From the NCBI GenBank assembly GCA_003220225.1, contig QHRU01000059.1, positions 1 through 64,000 on the forward strand: a stretch of 64,000 nucleotides of DNA. Reading direction: 5' to 3'. Positions 15,117 to 23,265 of this stretch are shown here, in pieces (the stretch's first letter is position 1; the number at the start of each line of letters is the position of its first letter). The DNA is from Candidatus Rokuibacteriota bacterium. Its GTDB lineage: Bacteria; Methylomirabilota; Methylomirabilia; Rokubacteriales; CSP1-6. A program made the position numbers and the translations under genes. The notes beneath the pieces were generated by a model. It was not told where the DNA came from. It did not search any database and saw only the letters and a list, made by a program, of their open reading frames with translations.

Positions 15117-16574
15117 TCAAAAGCCCATGACCTCGGCGGCGTGCTCGTAGACGTCCTGGATGCGTCCGTGCGAGATGGCCGCCGCCTGCACCGCGGCCAC
15201 CAGGTGGCGCCAGCGCAGCGACGGCCGCGTGGCGTGGAACTCCTCGTAGGTCGCCTGGTGATGCTTGAGCGCGTGCATCTCGGTGAAGTTGTCGCGGCAC
15301 GCGATCCTGCCGAGCAGGGCGATCAGCGCCTCGGGCGCGTAACCGGCGTTGGCATACTGCTGGGCCAGCGCGGCGGCCTGCTTGACCTCGTCGGTCGAGC
15401 GCCACGTCGCGAGGTTCGCCTTCGGCAGCCGCTCGCCCACCGGCAGGCGCGCGATGAGCGCCTCGATGTCGGCCAACAACTCGTCCTGCGTGCGGGGCGG
15501 CAGCGCCGCCACGCGCTCGGGCTCGGGCTGCAGGTCCGGGGCCAGCATGCGCTGGGCCATGAGCACTTCCGGCCCCGTGTTCCACACCAGCAGCGCGCGC
15601 AGCTTCGTGCGCAGGGACAGCTCCGGCTGCCGCAGCAGATAGCGCCGCGTGTTGGCGCCGGTGTTGATGTGCACGTCCATCGGGTTGCCGGTCTGCGAGC
15701 GCAGGAAGAGCGTCGAGCCTCCCACGGAGAGCCCCTCGCCGGCGCCTTCCAGGGACACGCCGTCGGCGAGCGCGCGCGCCAGCATCCCGGGAACCTCGCT
15801 GAACTTGTGGCAGCGGCCGATCTCGTCGGCGAGCGCGGTGAGGGCGGCCGTCTCGTCGTCGCCGGTCGCGACGCGGAGGTCGCGCTCGAGCAGTCCGAAC
15901 GTCGCGATCAGCGCGTCCACGTCGTCCAGCGACGCCGGCATGGTCGGACGCGTCACGTAGCGCACGGGCGCCCGGCCGATGTACTGCGCGTACTCCCAGC
16001 CGAGATATTCGAGCGCCCGCCACGTGAAGACGGGGAACAGGAAGTAGTGGTCGTCGAGCTGGTTCTTCGGAATGGCGACGTGGAGCAGGTGCTCGAGGAC
16101 CTGCATGGGCGAGAGCCGCTGCAGCAGGTAGAGATAGTAGTGATCGCACGCGTGGTAGACGCCGCGGCTCGCCGCCATCCGGAACGACTCGAGCGTGGCC
16201 TCCACGCTGTCCTGCTCCGACACCGGCTGCGCGTCAGGCAGGATGAACGGGCCCATGGCCGGCGAGTGGATGTGCTTGTTCGCCACGGCCACGTTCTGGA
16301 TCACGGGCAGCCGCGCGTACTCTCCGGGCAGCCTGGCGGCGATGTGCCGCACGGCGTGCAGCCCCGCCAGCGGGTGGAGCGGGCCGCCGTGATGCCCCGG
16401 CGGCAGATCCGAAGAGCGCACCACGGCCAGGGCGGAGGCGAGCAGCACGTCCTTGACCGGGGTGCCGGCGGCGAGCCGGTCGTGGGTGCGGGCGACGATG
16501 TGCTCGGGCGGCGTCTCCTCGACGAAGCGCACGAGCGGCTCGATGGACTCGGGATACGCGACGGGTCGGGCCAT
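15117..16574 (-). CDS. Conserved hypothetical protein, His-rich helical (paralogue of 7756-9285)
   Basis: An unrecognised 485-residue soluble protein. Its notable histidines are in PPGHHGGPLHPLAGLHAVRH (residues about 58-77), NKHIHSPAMGPF, YHACDHYYLYLLQRLSP, LLHVAIPKNQLDDHYFLFPVF and a C-terminal CRDNFTEMHALKHHQATYEEFHA near 430-452. The last block matches the C-terminal Cys/His/Glu block of the 509-residue protein at 7756, and the order of the other blocks is also shared. The clustered His, Asp and Glu suggest a metal site. ATG 16574 is near the window-typical codon usage start. It heads the minus-strand group with CMD, monooxygenase and mug. Confidence 0.82.
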   Translation of the reverse strand: MARPVAYPESIEPLVRFVEETPPEHIVARTHDRLAAGTPVKDVLLASALAVVRSSDLPPGHHGGPLHPLAGLHAVRHIAARLPGEYARLPVIQNVAVANKHIHSPAMGPFILPDAQPVSEQDSVEATLESFRMAASRGVYHACDHYYLYLLQRLSPMQVLEHLLHVAIPKNQLDDHYFLFPVFTWRALEYLGWEYAQYIGRAPVRYVTRPTMPASLDDVDALIATFGLLERDLRVATGDDETAALTALADEIGRCHKFSEVPGMLARALADGVSLEGAGEGLSVGGSTLFLRSQTGNPMDVHINTGANTRRYLLRQPELSLRTKLRALLVWNTGPEVLMAQRMLAPDLQPEPERVAALPPRTQDELLADIEALIARLPVGERLPKANLATWRSTDEVKQAAALAQQYANAGYAPEALIALLGRIACRDNFTEMHALKHHQATYEEFHATRPSLRWRHLVAAVQAAAISHGRIQDVYEHAAEVMGF

Positions 16575-16688
16575 GCCGCATCCTCCAGGTACGGGGCACT
16601 CCTGCTCACAGCGTCACCAAATACTACGCCCGTGTGCTACGCTTCGCGCTCGCCGGGGACGACCCTACCACACCACAGAGGTGCAAGG

Positions 16689-17456
16689 ATGCGACCGAAC
16701 AAGATCAAGCAGATCTGGCGCGACGGCCGGTTCGTCACGATGGGTTGGCTCTCGGTGTCCCACGGGTTCACCGCGGAGATCATGGCCCGCCAGGGCTTCG
16801 ACGCGCTGGTCGTCGACATGCAGCACGGGCTGACCGACATGAACGACGTCTGGCCGATGCTGCAGGCGATCTCGCAGACCGACACCGTCCCCGTCGTCCG
16901 CGTGCCGTGGAACGATCCGGCGACCCTCATGAAGGTGCTGGACTTCGGCGCTTACGGCGTGCTCGTGCCGCTCATCAACACCGCGGAGGACGCGAAGAAG
17001 GCGGTGGCGGCGTGCCGCTATCCGCCGGTGGGCATCCGCTCGTCCGGGCCCATCCGCGCCGTGCATTACGGCGGGTCCGACTACGTGGCCAAGGCCAACG
17101 ACGAGATCGTGGTGATGGGCATGATCGAGACGAAGGAAGGCCTCGCCAACCTCGACGCGATCTGCGCCACGCCCGGCCTCGACGCCGTCTACATCGGCCC
17201 CGCCGACCTCTCGTTCGCGCTCGGGCTGCCGCCGGGGCCCGACAAGACCGACGCGGTGCACATGGCCACGTGCGACAAGATCCGGGAGGCGGCGCACAAG
17301 CACGGCATCAAGGCGTGCATGCACTGCGCGAGCGCGGCGTTCGCCGCGGGCTCGGTGAAGCGCGGCTTCGACCTCGTCATGCTCACATCGGACCTGGCGT
17401 CGATGATCGCCGGTGTCCGCCGCCAGCTCGACGAGCTGAAGGCGGCGACCGCGTAG
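16689..17456 (+). CDS. HpcH/HpaI aldolase family protein (2-oxo-acid aldolase)
   Basis: A 255-residue class II pyruvate-type aldolase. VVDMQHGLTDM near residue 40 carries the catalytic His, and VVRVPWNDPATLMKVLDFGAYGVLVPLI near 70-97 carries the Arg. Metal ligands lie in GMIETKEGLANLDAI (Glu) and VYIGPADLSFALGLPPG (Asp). It should cleave 4-hydroxy-2-oxo acids to pyruvate plus an aldehyde, or form them. ATG 16689 follows CAAGG. Four bases later a D-2-hydroxyacid dehydrogenase starts, so a pathway for a hydroxy or keto acid is likely. Confidence 0.93.
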   Translation: MRPNKIKQIWRDGRFVTMGWLSVSHGFTAEIMARQGFDALVVDMQHGLTDMNDVWPMLQAISQTDTVPVVRVPWNDPATLMKVLDFGAYGVLVPLINTAEDAKKAVAACRYPPVGIRSSGPIRAVHYGGSDYVAKANDEIVVMGMIETKEGLANLDAICATPGLDAVYIGPADLSFALGLPPGPDKTDAVHMATCDKIREAAHKHGIKACMHCASAAFAAGSVKRGFDLVMLTSDLASMIAGVRRQLDELKAATA

Positions 17457-17460
17457 GGAC

Positions 17461-18417
17461 ATGCGGATCGTCTTTCCCGACGGCGCTGGCTGCGTGCAGC
17501 ACCCGTCGGAGCTCGAGCCGCTGCGCAAGCTCGGGCAGGTGGACTTCTACGACGGCCCGCCGCCCGATCGCGCGACGCTGATCGAGCGCCTGCGTCCGGC
17601 CGAGGCGGTCGTCCTCGACTACTCCGAGATGGATGCCGAGATCCTGCGCGCGTGTGAGCGCCTGCGCTTCGTCAGCTTTCTCGGCATCGGCTACAACAGC
17701 TGCATCGACGTGGCCGAGGCCACGCGCCGGGGCATCGCCGTCGCCTTCACGCCGGACTACGGCGCCACCTCGGTGGCCGAGCACGCGCTGGCCATGATCC
17801 TGGCCCTCACGCGGCACATCGGTCCCGCGTTCGTGAGCGCGCGCGAAGGGCGCTGGGAGCCCGGGCGCTTCGTGGGAATGGAGCTGCGGGGCAAGACGCT
17901 CGGCATCGTCGGCCTGGGCCCGATCGGCGCGGAGATGGCGCGACTCGGGGCGGGGCTCGGCATGCGCCTGCTCGGCTGGACGCGTCGCCCGTCGTTGCCG
18001 CGCGCGGTGCACGGCGTCACGCTCGTCTCGCTCGAGGAGCTGTTCGACACCGCCGACGTGGTGACGCTGCATCTGGCCTACACGCGCGAGTCACAGGGCA
18101 TCATCACGCGGGCGCTGCTCACGCGCATGAAGCCCGGGGCGTGGTTCGTGAACACGGCGCGCGCGAGGCTGGTCGACAACGAGGCGCTGGTGGACCTGTT
18201 GCGCGCCGGCCGCATCCGCGGCGCCGCGCTCGACGTGCACGAGACGGAGCCGATCCCGCCAGGGGAGTACGTCTTCCGCACGCTGCGCAACGTGCTCATC
18301 ACGCCGCACATCGGCTACAACACGCGCGAGGCGTCGGCGAACATGCTGCGCATCGCCATCGAGACGGTGCAGGCGTTCGCCCGCGGCGAGCGCCTGCACG
18401 TCGTCAATGGTGTGTGA
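17461..18417 (+). CDS. D-isomer-specific 2-hydroxyacid dehydrogenase
   Basis: A 318-residue NAD-dependent 2-hydroxyacid dehydrogenase. The cofactor turn is GIVGLGPIGAEMARL near residues 147-161. The catalytic Arg is in NTARARLVDNEAL near 230, the Glu in DVHETEPIP near 260, and the His in ITPHIGYNT near 280. It reduces 2-oxo acids to D-hydroxy acids or the reverse. It starts 4 bases after the aldolase stop, with GGGA as binding site, forming a two-gene operon. Its end abuts the convergent gene at 18418 with no gap. Confidence 0.93.
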   Translation: MRIVFPDGAGCVQHPSELEPLRKLGQVDFYDGPPPDRATLIERLRPAEAVVLDYSEMDAEILRACERLRFVSFLGIGYNSCIDVAEATRRGIAVAFTPDYGATSVAEHALAMILALTRHIGPAFVSAREGRWEPGRFVGMELRGKTLGIVGLGPIGAEMARLGAGLGMRLLGWTRRPSLPRAVHGVTLVSLEELFDTADVVTLHLAYTRESQGIITRALLTRMKPGAWFVNTARARLVDNEALVDLLRAGRIRGAALDVHETEPIPPGEYVFRTLRNVLITPHIGYNTREASANMLRIAIETVQAFARGERLHVVNGV

Positions 18418-19038
18418 TCAGAAGATCCGCTCGCTGACGATCCATTTCTTGTTGTAGGTGTACGGACGCACCTCGGGTTTCCAGCGCCCGATGTCCGAGG
18501 TGTCGTTCCACGCCTTCGACATCGGCAGGTCAGCGCGCTCGACCTCGTACACGCACAGGTAGCGCGGCTCGCCGGCGGTGGCCGTGCGATAGCGCACGGC
18601 GTTCACGTAGCCGGACAGCTTGGACAGGAGCGGCAGGTGCTCGGCGTCGTACAGCTCGTTGAAGAGTGCCTCGCGGTGCGGCTCGATGTCCATCATCACC
18701 CAGAACACGTACGGTGTTTTTCCGGTGAGGGCGGCGGCGCCACCCACCCACTCGTACACGGCGCGATGGCGGTTCATCGTGTGCGGGCGGATCTCGCCGG
18801 GCCAGCGCCCCGCCTCGCCCGCCGCCTTCCACGCCGCGCTGTCGAGGACGGCGGCGCTGTCCAGCTCGTAGGCCGCGAGGTAGCGCGGCTCGGTCGGCGA
18901 GGGCTGCCGGTAGCGGCCCGCGCGCCGCACGCCGGGCACCGCCGCGAGATTCGGCACGTGCTCCTTGTCGTAGACCTCGTTGAACCTGGCCTCGAGGTCA
19001 TGCGCCACGTCCATCCGGACGAGGAACAGCGCGCTCAT
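18418..19038 (-). CDS. Hypothetical protein with two copies of a dimeric alpha/beta-barrel domain
   Basis: A 206-residue protein made of two homologous halves. Residues 1-95 contain RFNEVYDKEHVPNLAAVPGV, EPRYLAAYEL and AGRWPGEIRPHT. Residues about 108-206 repeat these as LFNELYDAEHLPLLSKLSGY, EPRYLCVYEV and IGRWKPEVRPYT. The half-unit looks like the ferredoxin-like EthD/DUF4286 type, small stress-responsive or oxygenase-accessory barrels. A fused pair would form in one chain what others make as a dimer. ATG 19038 overlaps the stop of the VOC gene (ATGA), so it belongs to the ABC-transporter transcript. Confidence 0.85.
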   Translation of the reverse strand: MSALFLVRMDVAHDLEARFNEVYDKEHVPNLAAVPGVRRAGRYRQPSPTEPRYLAAYELDSAAVLDSAAWKAAGEAGRWPGEIRPHTMNRHRAVYEWVGGAAALTGKTPYVFWVMMDIEPHREALFNELYDAEHLPLLSKLSGYVNAVRYRTATAGEPRYLCVYEVERADLPMSKAWNDTSDIGRWKPEVRPYTYNKKWIVSERIF

Positions 19039-19466
19039 TGGTGCGTCCCCGCGGACTCCATCACGCGCGCGCCGGCCTTCTTCGACGGCCCGATGAACTC
19101 CACCATGTTGCCGTCGGGGTCCTTCACGAAGACCTGGCGCAGGCCGGTGGGTCCGGAGAAGACGTCGCGGCAGACGAGCCCGAGCGCCTCGATCTTCGCG
19201 GCCGTCGCGTCGCAGTCGTCGGTCCACAGCGCGAAGTGGGGATAGCGCGCCTCGATCGTCTCGCGCTCGACGGCGGGCCGCACGAGGGCGTCGTTCAGGA
19301 TGATGTGGAGCTGAAGGTCGCCGCCCAGGCTGTACCAGATCCCGGGAAAATTGAAGGCCGGCCGCGCGATTTCCTGGAAGCCCAGGACGTTCGAGTAGAA
19401 CTCGCGGGCCTTGGCGACGTCGGTCACGGTGACGCTCACGTGCGTGAATTGCTTGAAGAGACTCAT
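19035..19466 (-). CDS. VOC family protein (lactoylglutathione-lyase-like)
   Basis: A 143-residue protein opening MSLFKQFTHVSVTVTDVAKAREFY, with PHFALWTDDCDATAAKIEALGL beginning the second half and VFVKDPDGNMVEFIGPS near the end. The VOC fold and a His/Glu metal-site pattern are clear. It lies between dipeptide-type permease genes and the duplicated-domain gene, 20 bases after the permease stop and with a 4-base overlap at its end. It may act on the compound imported by the transporter. Its substrate is not readable from sequence. Confidence 0.9.
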   Translation of the reverse strand: MSLFKQFTHVSVTVTDVAKAREFYSNVLGFQEIARPAFNFPGIWYSLGGDLQLHIILNDALVRPAVERETIEARYPHFALWTDDCDATAAKIEALGLVCRDVFSGPTGLRQVFVKDPDGNMVEFIGPSKKAGARVMESAGTHQ

Positions 19467-19486
19467 GGGGTCCTCCTTCGCGGGGC

Positions 19487-20386
19487 TCAGACCCGCGGAT
19501 CCAGCGCGTCGCGGAGCCGGTCGCCGACGAGGTTGATGGCGAGCACGGTGGCCAGGATAGCAAGTCCGGGAAACGTCGGCAGCCACCAGGCCACGCTCAC
19601 GAAGTCGCGGCCGAGCGCGATCATCTGGCCCCAGGTCGGGTAGGTGCGGCCCGAGCCGACTCCGAGAAACGACAGCGCGGCCTCCTGCAAGATCGCCTGT
19701 GCCACCTGCAGCGTCGACAGCACCACGATGGACGAGAACGTGTTGGGCAGCACGTGGCGCACGAGGATCCGTGCGGAGCCGATGCCCATCGCGCGCGCAG
19801 CCTCGATGAAGTCCTTCTCCCGCAGCGCGAGGACCTCGGCGCGCACCACGCGGGCGTAGCGCTCCCAGCCGGTGAAGCCGAGCACGAGGATGACGGTGAC
19901 CAGGCTCGGCCCCAGCGCCGCCACGAAGGCGAGGGCGAGCAGGATCTGGGGAAACGACCACGTGATGTCCACGATGGTCATGATCACGGTGTCGGCGCGC
20001 CCGCCCACGAAGCCGCTGATCAGCCCCAGCGTCACGCCGACGAGCACGCTGATCACCACGGCCAGCACGCCGACCAGCAGCGAGATGCGCGCGCCGTGGA
20101 TGATGCGGCTCAGGACGTCGCGTCCGACCTGATCGGTGCCCAGCAGGTATCCGGCGTTGCCGCCCGGCGCCCACACCGGCGGCGTGAAGCGGCGGATGAG
20201 GCTCTGCTTGGCCGGATCGTGGGGCGTGATCCACGGCGCGCTCAGGGCGGCGCCCACCACGACGAGCAGGATCAGCGCGCCGGTGAGGGCGGCGGGGTTC
20301 CGGGCGAACTTGCGCCACGCGCGCGAGCCCGACGCCAGCCGGGGGATGTCGTCGGCATAGGCGATCGGCAAGGACCCGACGGCCAC
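19487..20386 (-). CDS. ABC transporter permease, DppC/OppC type
   Basis: A 299-residue inner-membrane permease. The N-terminal segment is SRAWRKFARNPAALTGALILLVVVGAALSAPW. A periplasmic part contains GYLLGTDQVGRDVLSRIIHGARISLLVG, and the EAA loop for ATPase contact is FIEAARAMGIGSARILVRHVLPNT near residues 195-218. Six membrane segments are expected. GTG 20386 directly abuts the stop of the DppB-type gene. It forms the pore with that protein for the ligand bound by the protein at 21486. No ATPase genes follow. Confidence 0.93.
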   Translation of the reverse strand: MAVGSLPIAYADDIPRLASGSRAWRKFARNPAALTGALILLVVVGAALSAPWITPHDPAKQSLIRRFTPPVWAPGGNAGYLLGTDQVGRDVLSRIIHGARISLLVGVLAVVISVLVGVTLGLISGFVGGRADTVIMTIVDITWSFPQILLALAFVAALGPSLVTVILVLGFTGWERYARVVRAEVLALREKDFIEAARAMGIGSARILVRHVLPNTFSSIVVLSTLQVAQAILQEAALSFLGVGSGRTYPTWGQMIALGRDFVSVAWWLPTFPGLAILATVLAINLVGDRLRDALDPRV

Positions 20387-21304
20387 TCAGCGGACCCGGA
20401 TCTGGGGGTTGAGGTAGAGATAGAGCACGTCGACGAGAAAGTTCACGCTCACCACGATCATGGCCAGCATGAACACGCCGGCCTGCACGACCGGGAAGTC
20501 GAGCTGGCGGATGGCGCCGACGATGAGGCGCCCCACGCCCGGCACCGCGAACACCGTCTCCGTGATCACGGCGCCGCCGAGCAGCAGGCCGAACTGCAGC
20601 CCCGTCACCGTGACCAGCGGCAGGGCCGCGTTCTTCAGGGCGTGCCGGCAGATCACCAGCCACTCCGACACGCCCTTGGCCCGCGCCGTCCGCACGTAGT
20701 CGAGCCCGATCACGTCGAGCATGCTGGAGCGGACGATGCGCAGCAGCAGCGGCGCGGTGAAGGTGCTCAGGGTGGCGGTGGGCAGGATCACCGCCGCCCA
20801 CGACTCCCAGCCGGACACGGGCAGCAGCCGCCACTGCACGGAGAACAACAAGATCAGCATGATCCCGGTCCAGAAAACCGGCATCGACTGTCCGAGGAAC
20901 ACGGTGCCGGTCGCCAGCTGGTCCACCGCGCGGCCTCGGCGCACCGCGCTGTAGATGCCCACCGGCAGCGCGATGGCCAGGGCCACGCCCATCGAGAACA
21001 CCGTGAGCATGAGCGTGGTCGGCATCCGCTCGAGCACGAGGGCCGAGGCCGACTGGCCGTGGTGGAAGAACGACTTGCCGAAGTTGCCGGTGACGGCGTT
21101 GCCGACGAAGCGCGCGAACTGGACGGGCAGCGGGTCGTGCAGACCCAGCGTGCGGCGCAGGACGGCGCGGTCGGCCTCGGGCGCCTCGGGCATGATGAGC
21201 GACACGGGGTCGCCGCTGGCGTGCAGGATCGCGAACGTCACCAGCGAGACCCCGGTGATCACCACCGCCAGGCGAACGAGCCGGCGGACGAGGAACGCCG
21301 ACAT
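20387..21304 (-). CDS. ABC transporter permease, DppB/OppB type
   Basis: A 305-residue permease with the family start FLVRRLVRLAVVITGVSLVTFAILHASGDPV and GLHDPLPVQFARFVGNAVTGNFGKSF. The EAA motif is YVRTARAKGVSEWLVICRHALKNAALPLVT near residues 200-230. It is the partner of the DppC-type gene. A tandem family-B hairpin repeat (21314-21503) separates it from the upstream binding-protein gene and ends only 10 bases before its ATG. No clear ribosome binding site is visible, so its expression may depend on limited read-through. Confidence 0.93.
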   Translation of the reverse strand: MSAFLVRRLVRLAVVITGVSLVTFAILHASGDPVSLIMPEAPEADRAVLRRTLGLHDPLPVQFARFVGNAVTGNFGKSFFHHGQSASALVLERMPTTLMLTVFSMGVALAIALPVGIYSAVRRGRAVDQLATGTVFLGQSMPVFWTGIMLILLFSVQWRLLPVSGWESWAAVILPTATLSTFTAPLLLRIVRSSMLDVIGLDYVRTARAKGVSEWLVICRHALKNAALPLVTVTGLQFGLLLGGAVITETVFAVPGVGRLIVGAIRQLDFPVVQAGVFMLAMIVVSVNFLVDVLYLYLNPQIRVR

Positions 21305-21313
21305 TTTAAGTCA

Positions 21314-21503
21314 GAGGGGCCGAGACGGCCCCTCCGACACCTCCCACGGCCTTGGCGCCGGCAAAGCCGGCGCTCGAACCCGCATTCGACCGTTAGCGCT
21401 TGGGCTTGGCGCCGAGACGGCCCCGCCGACACCTCCCCACGGCCTTGGCGCCGGTGGAGCCGGCGCTCGATCCGGCATACGATCGTTAGCGCTTGGGCTT
21501 GGC
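21314..21503. repeat. Tandem family B hairpin repeat including gene 3' tail
   Basis: Units 21319-21410 and 21411-21503 are direct, adjacent copies of about 92 bases with a handful of mismatches. The first opens with GAGGGGCC-gagac-GGCCCCTC (21314-21334). Each has GCGCCGGC-N3-GCCGGCGC and ends in TTAGCGCTTGGGCTTGGC. That is the reverse complement of the last codons and stop of the binding-protein gene at 21486. So the gene tail was copied together with the hairpins. The hairpins probably act as terminators or attenuators between binding protein and permeases. Confidence 0.9.
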
Positions 21504-23012
21504 GTCGAAGAGCCAGAGCCACTCGTCGCCGCGGGCGGCGTACTCGACGCGCTTGGAGATCGCCAGCGTGTCGTACTGCGTGAACAGGTAGATCGCCGGC
21601 GCCTCCTCGCGGATCAGCTTCTGGATCTGCGAGTACGTCCGCTTGCGGGCCGCCTGGTTCAGCGTCGAGCGGCCCTCGTCGATCAGCTTGTCCAGCCCCT
21701 CGACCCGCGTGTAGTGCTTGCCGATCCAGCCGCCCGGCTCCGTGTGGAAGAGCGGGTGGAGCACGGCGTCGGCGTCGAAGACCGAGTAGTTGCCCCACGA
21801 GCCGTAGGCGCCGTTGGTGGCCTTGCCCTCGGCCTGCAGAAACTTGTTCCACGCCGGGCCCGGGTCCCACATCCGCGCGTTCGTGCGGATGCCGACCTCG
21901 GTCAGCATCTGGGTGAGCGCCTCGAAGACCGGCCGGAACTCGACGAACGCGCTGTGCAGCGTGATGTCGACGCCGCTGGGATAACCGGCCTGGGCCAGCA
22001 GCTCTTTGGCCTTCTTGGGATCGAACGGGAACGGCTGGACCTCCGGATCGTGGCCAAAGGCCGGCGGCTGCACGACGGTGGCCACCTGTCTGCCGAGCCC
22101 GCCCATCAGCCTCTGGATGATGGCCTGCTTGTCGATCGCGAGGTTCGCGGCCTGCCGCACGAGCTTCTTGTCGAACGGCGCCGACCGCATGTCGAGCTCG
22201 ACGTAGTGCACGCGGAGAATGGGCGCGGACGACACGTACGTCTGCGCGTGCGCCTTGAGCTCGGGCGCGATGTCGGCCGACACGTTGCGGATCAAATCCA
22301 CCCCGCCCGTCTTGATCTCGGCGATCTGGGTGGCCACCTCCGGGATGGCGCGGATGACGAGGTGCTTGAACGCGGGCTTGCCGCGCCAGTGGCCGTCGAA
22401 GGCCTCCAGGCGGATGTACTGGTCGCGCTTCCACTCGACGAACTTCCACGGCCCCGTCCCGACGGCGGCCGTGGTGCCGAACGCGTCGTCGCCGACCTTC
22501 TCGAGGTGCTTCTTGGGGACGATGGGAAAGAAGACCAGCCGCTCGAGCAGGAGCGGGAACGGCTTGTCGGTGACGAGGTGAATCGTGTCGGCGTCGACGA
22601 TGCGGACGTCCTTGATGGCGCGGACGTTGCCGTACTGGGGCGACTTCTTCTTCTCCTTGCCGGGCTCGGTCACCCGCTCGATCGAGAACTTCACGTCCTC
22701 GGCGGTCAGCGTGTCGCCGTTGTGGAACTTCACGCCCTTGCGGAGCTTGAACTCCCAGGTCGTGTCGTTGAGCGCCTTCCACGAGGTCGCCAGCGACGGC
22801 TCGTACTCCAGCCTGGCGTTCTTGTGCAGCAGCGAGTCGAACATGTTGATGTTGACCAGGATGCCGACCCGCTCGAAGTGCATGTGGGGATCGAGGGTCG
22901 GCGCGTGGGAGATCAAGGCGACGGTCAGCGTGTCCTTGGGCTGGGCGTCGGCGCCCGGCGCGAGCGCGAGCAACAGGGCGAGGGCGAGCAGCGGCAGCGA
23001 CCAGTGCCTCAT
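21486..23012 (-). CDS. ABC transporter family-5 substrate-binding protein
   Basis: A 508-residue periplasmic binding protein. The signal peptide is MRHWSLPLLALALLLALAPGADAQ (cleavage after ADA). TLTVALISHAPTLDPHMHFE, the WEFKLRKGVKFHNGDTLTAEDVKFSIER signature (about 80-108), LRVHYVELDMRSAPFDKKLVRQAANLAID and KAKELLAQAGYPSGVD are all typical. It captures peptides or other small organics for the permeases at 20387 and 19487. ATG 23012 has an AAGGAGG site and overlaps the stop of a small upstream frame (ATGA). Confidence 0.93.
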   Translation of the reverse strand: MRHWSLPLLALALLLALAPGADAQPKDTLTVALISHAPTLDPHMHFERVGILVNINMFDSLLHKNARLEYEPSLATSWKALNDTTWEFKLRKGVKFHNGDTLTAEDVKFSIERVTEPGKEKKKSPQYGNVRAIKDVRIVDADTIHLVTDKPFPLLLERLVFFPIVPKKHLEKVGDDAFGTTAAVGTGPWKFVEWKRDQYIRLEAFDGHWRGKPAFKHLVIRAIPEVATQIAEIKTGGVDLIRNVSADIAPELKAHAQTYVSSAPILRVHYVELDMRSAPFDKKLVRQAANLAIDKQAIIQRLMGGLGRQVATVVQPPAFGHDPEVQPFPFDPKKAKELLAQAGYPSGVDITLHSAFVEFRPVFEALTQMLTEVGIRTNARMWDPGPAWNKFLQAEGKATNGAYGSWGNYSVFDADAVLHPLFHTEPGGWIGKHYTRVEGLDKLIDEGRSTLNQAARKRTYSQIQKLIREEAPAIYLFTQYDTLAISKRVEYAARGDEWLWLFDAKPKR

Positions 23013-23212
23013 GAAGTGCCTCCTTGCGTGACGCGGAAGGCAGGATATATCACGGCCTCGTCGCCTGCGAGCCACTCCTTCTGCGGCTTGTCGTGCAGGA
23101 CGAACTTCGTCCCGTCCTTCGCGGGATCGGTGTTGGGCGCCTCGGGGGTGGCGAACGAGATCCCGCCGGCCACGAGCGAGCGCAGCGAAGCGCAGCGCGC
23201 GCACTCGGCCAC
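23009..23212 (-). CDS. Small hypothetical protein (67 aa) with CxxC, coupled to the binding-protein gene
   Basis: GTG 23212 opens a 67-residue frame beginning MAECARCASLRSLVAGGISF and ending FRVTQGGTS. Almost every codon ends in G or C until the last few, which is strong coding bias. The stop overlaps the binding-protein ATG as ATGA. No family is recognised, and no signal peptide or membrane segment is seen. It has one CxxC pair near the start. It could be a real small coupled gene, or the end of a decayed longer gene; its 5' side abuts the divergent antitoxin promoter. Confidence 0.5.
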   Translation of the reverse strand: MAECARCASLRSLVAGGISFATPEAPNTDPAKDGTKFVLHDKPQKEWLAGDEAVIYPAFRVTQGGTS

Positions 23213-23230
23213 CGTGCCCGCGGGAGCGAC

Positions 23231-23259
23231 TTGACGTTTTGTGCTACATGTAGCACACT
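23231..23259 (+). promoter_or_regulatory. Toxin-antitoxin promoter with 18-bp perfect palindromic operator
   Basis: TTGACG (23231-23236) is followed after 17 bases by CACACT (23254-23259), six bases before the antitoxin ATG 23266. The perfect palindrome TGTGCTACATGTAGCACA (23240-23257) fills the spacer and overlaps the -10. This is the expected place for an autorepressor site bound by the Phd-type antitoxin/toxin complex. Confidence 0.75.
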
Positions 23260-23265
23260 CCGGCC

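Noticed and set aside
15090-16688. Plus-strand extension upstream of the aldolase start
   Set aside because: It is antisense to the gene at 15117; the aldolase homology begins at ATG 16689.
19754-21583. 609-codon plus-strand frame
   Set aside because: Antisense to the two permease genes; composition is dominated by Arg/His/Asp/Glu from reversed codons, with no domain pattern.
20955-23234. 759-codon plus-strand frame
   Set aside because: Antisense to the binding-protein gene at 21486; the encoded low-complexity sequence has no motif.
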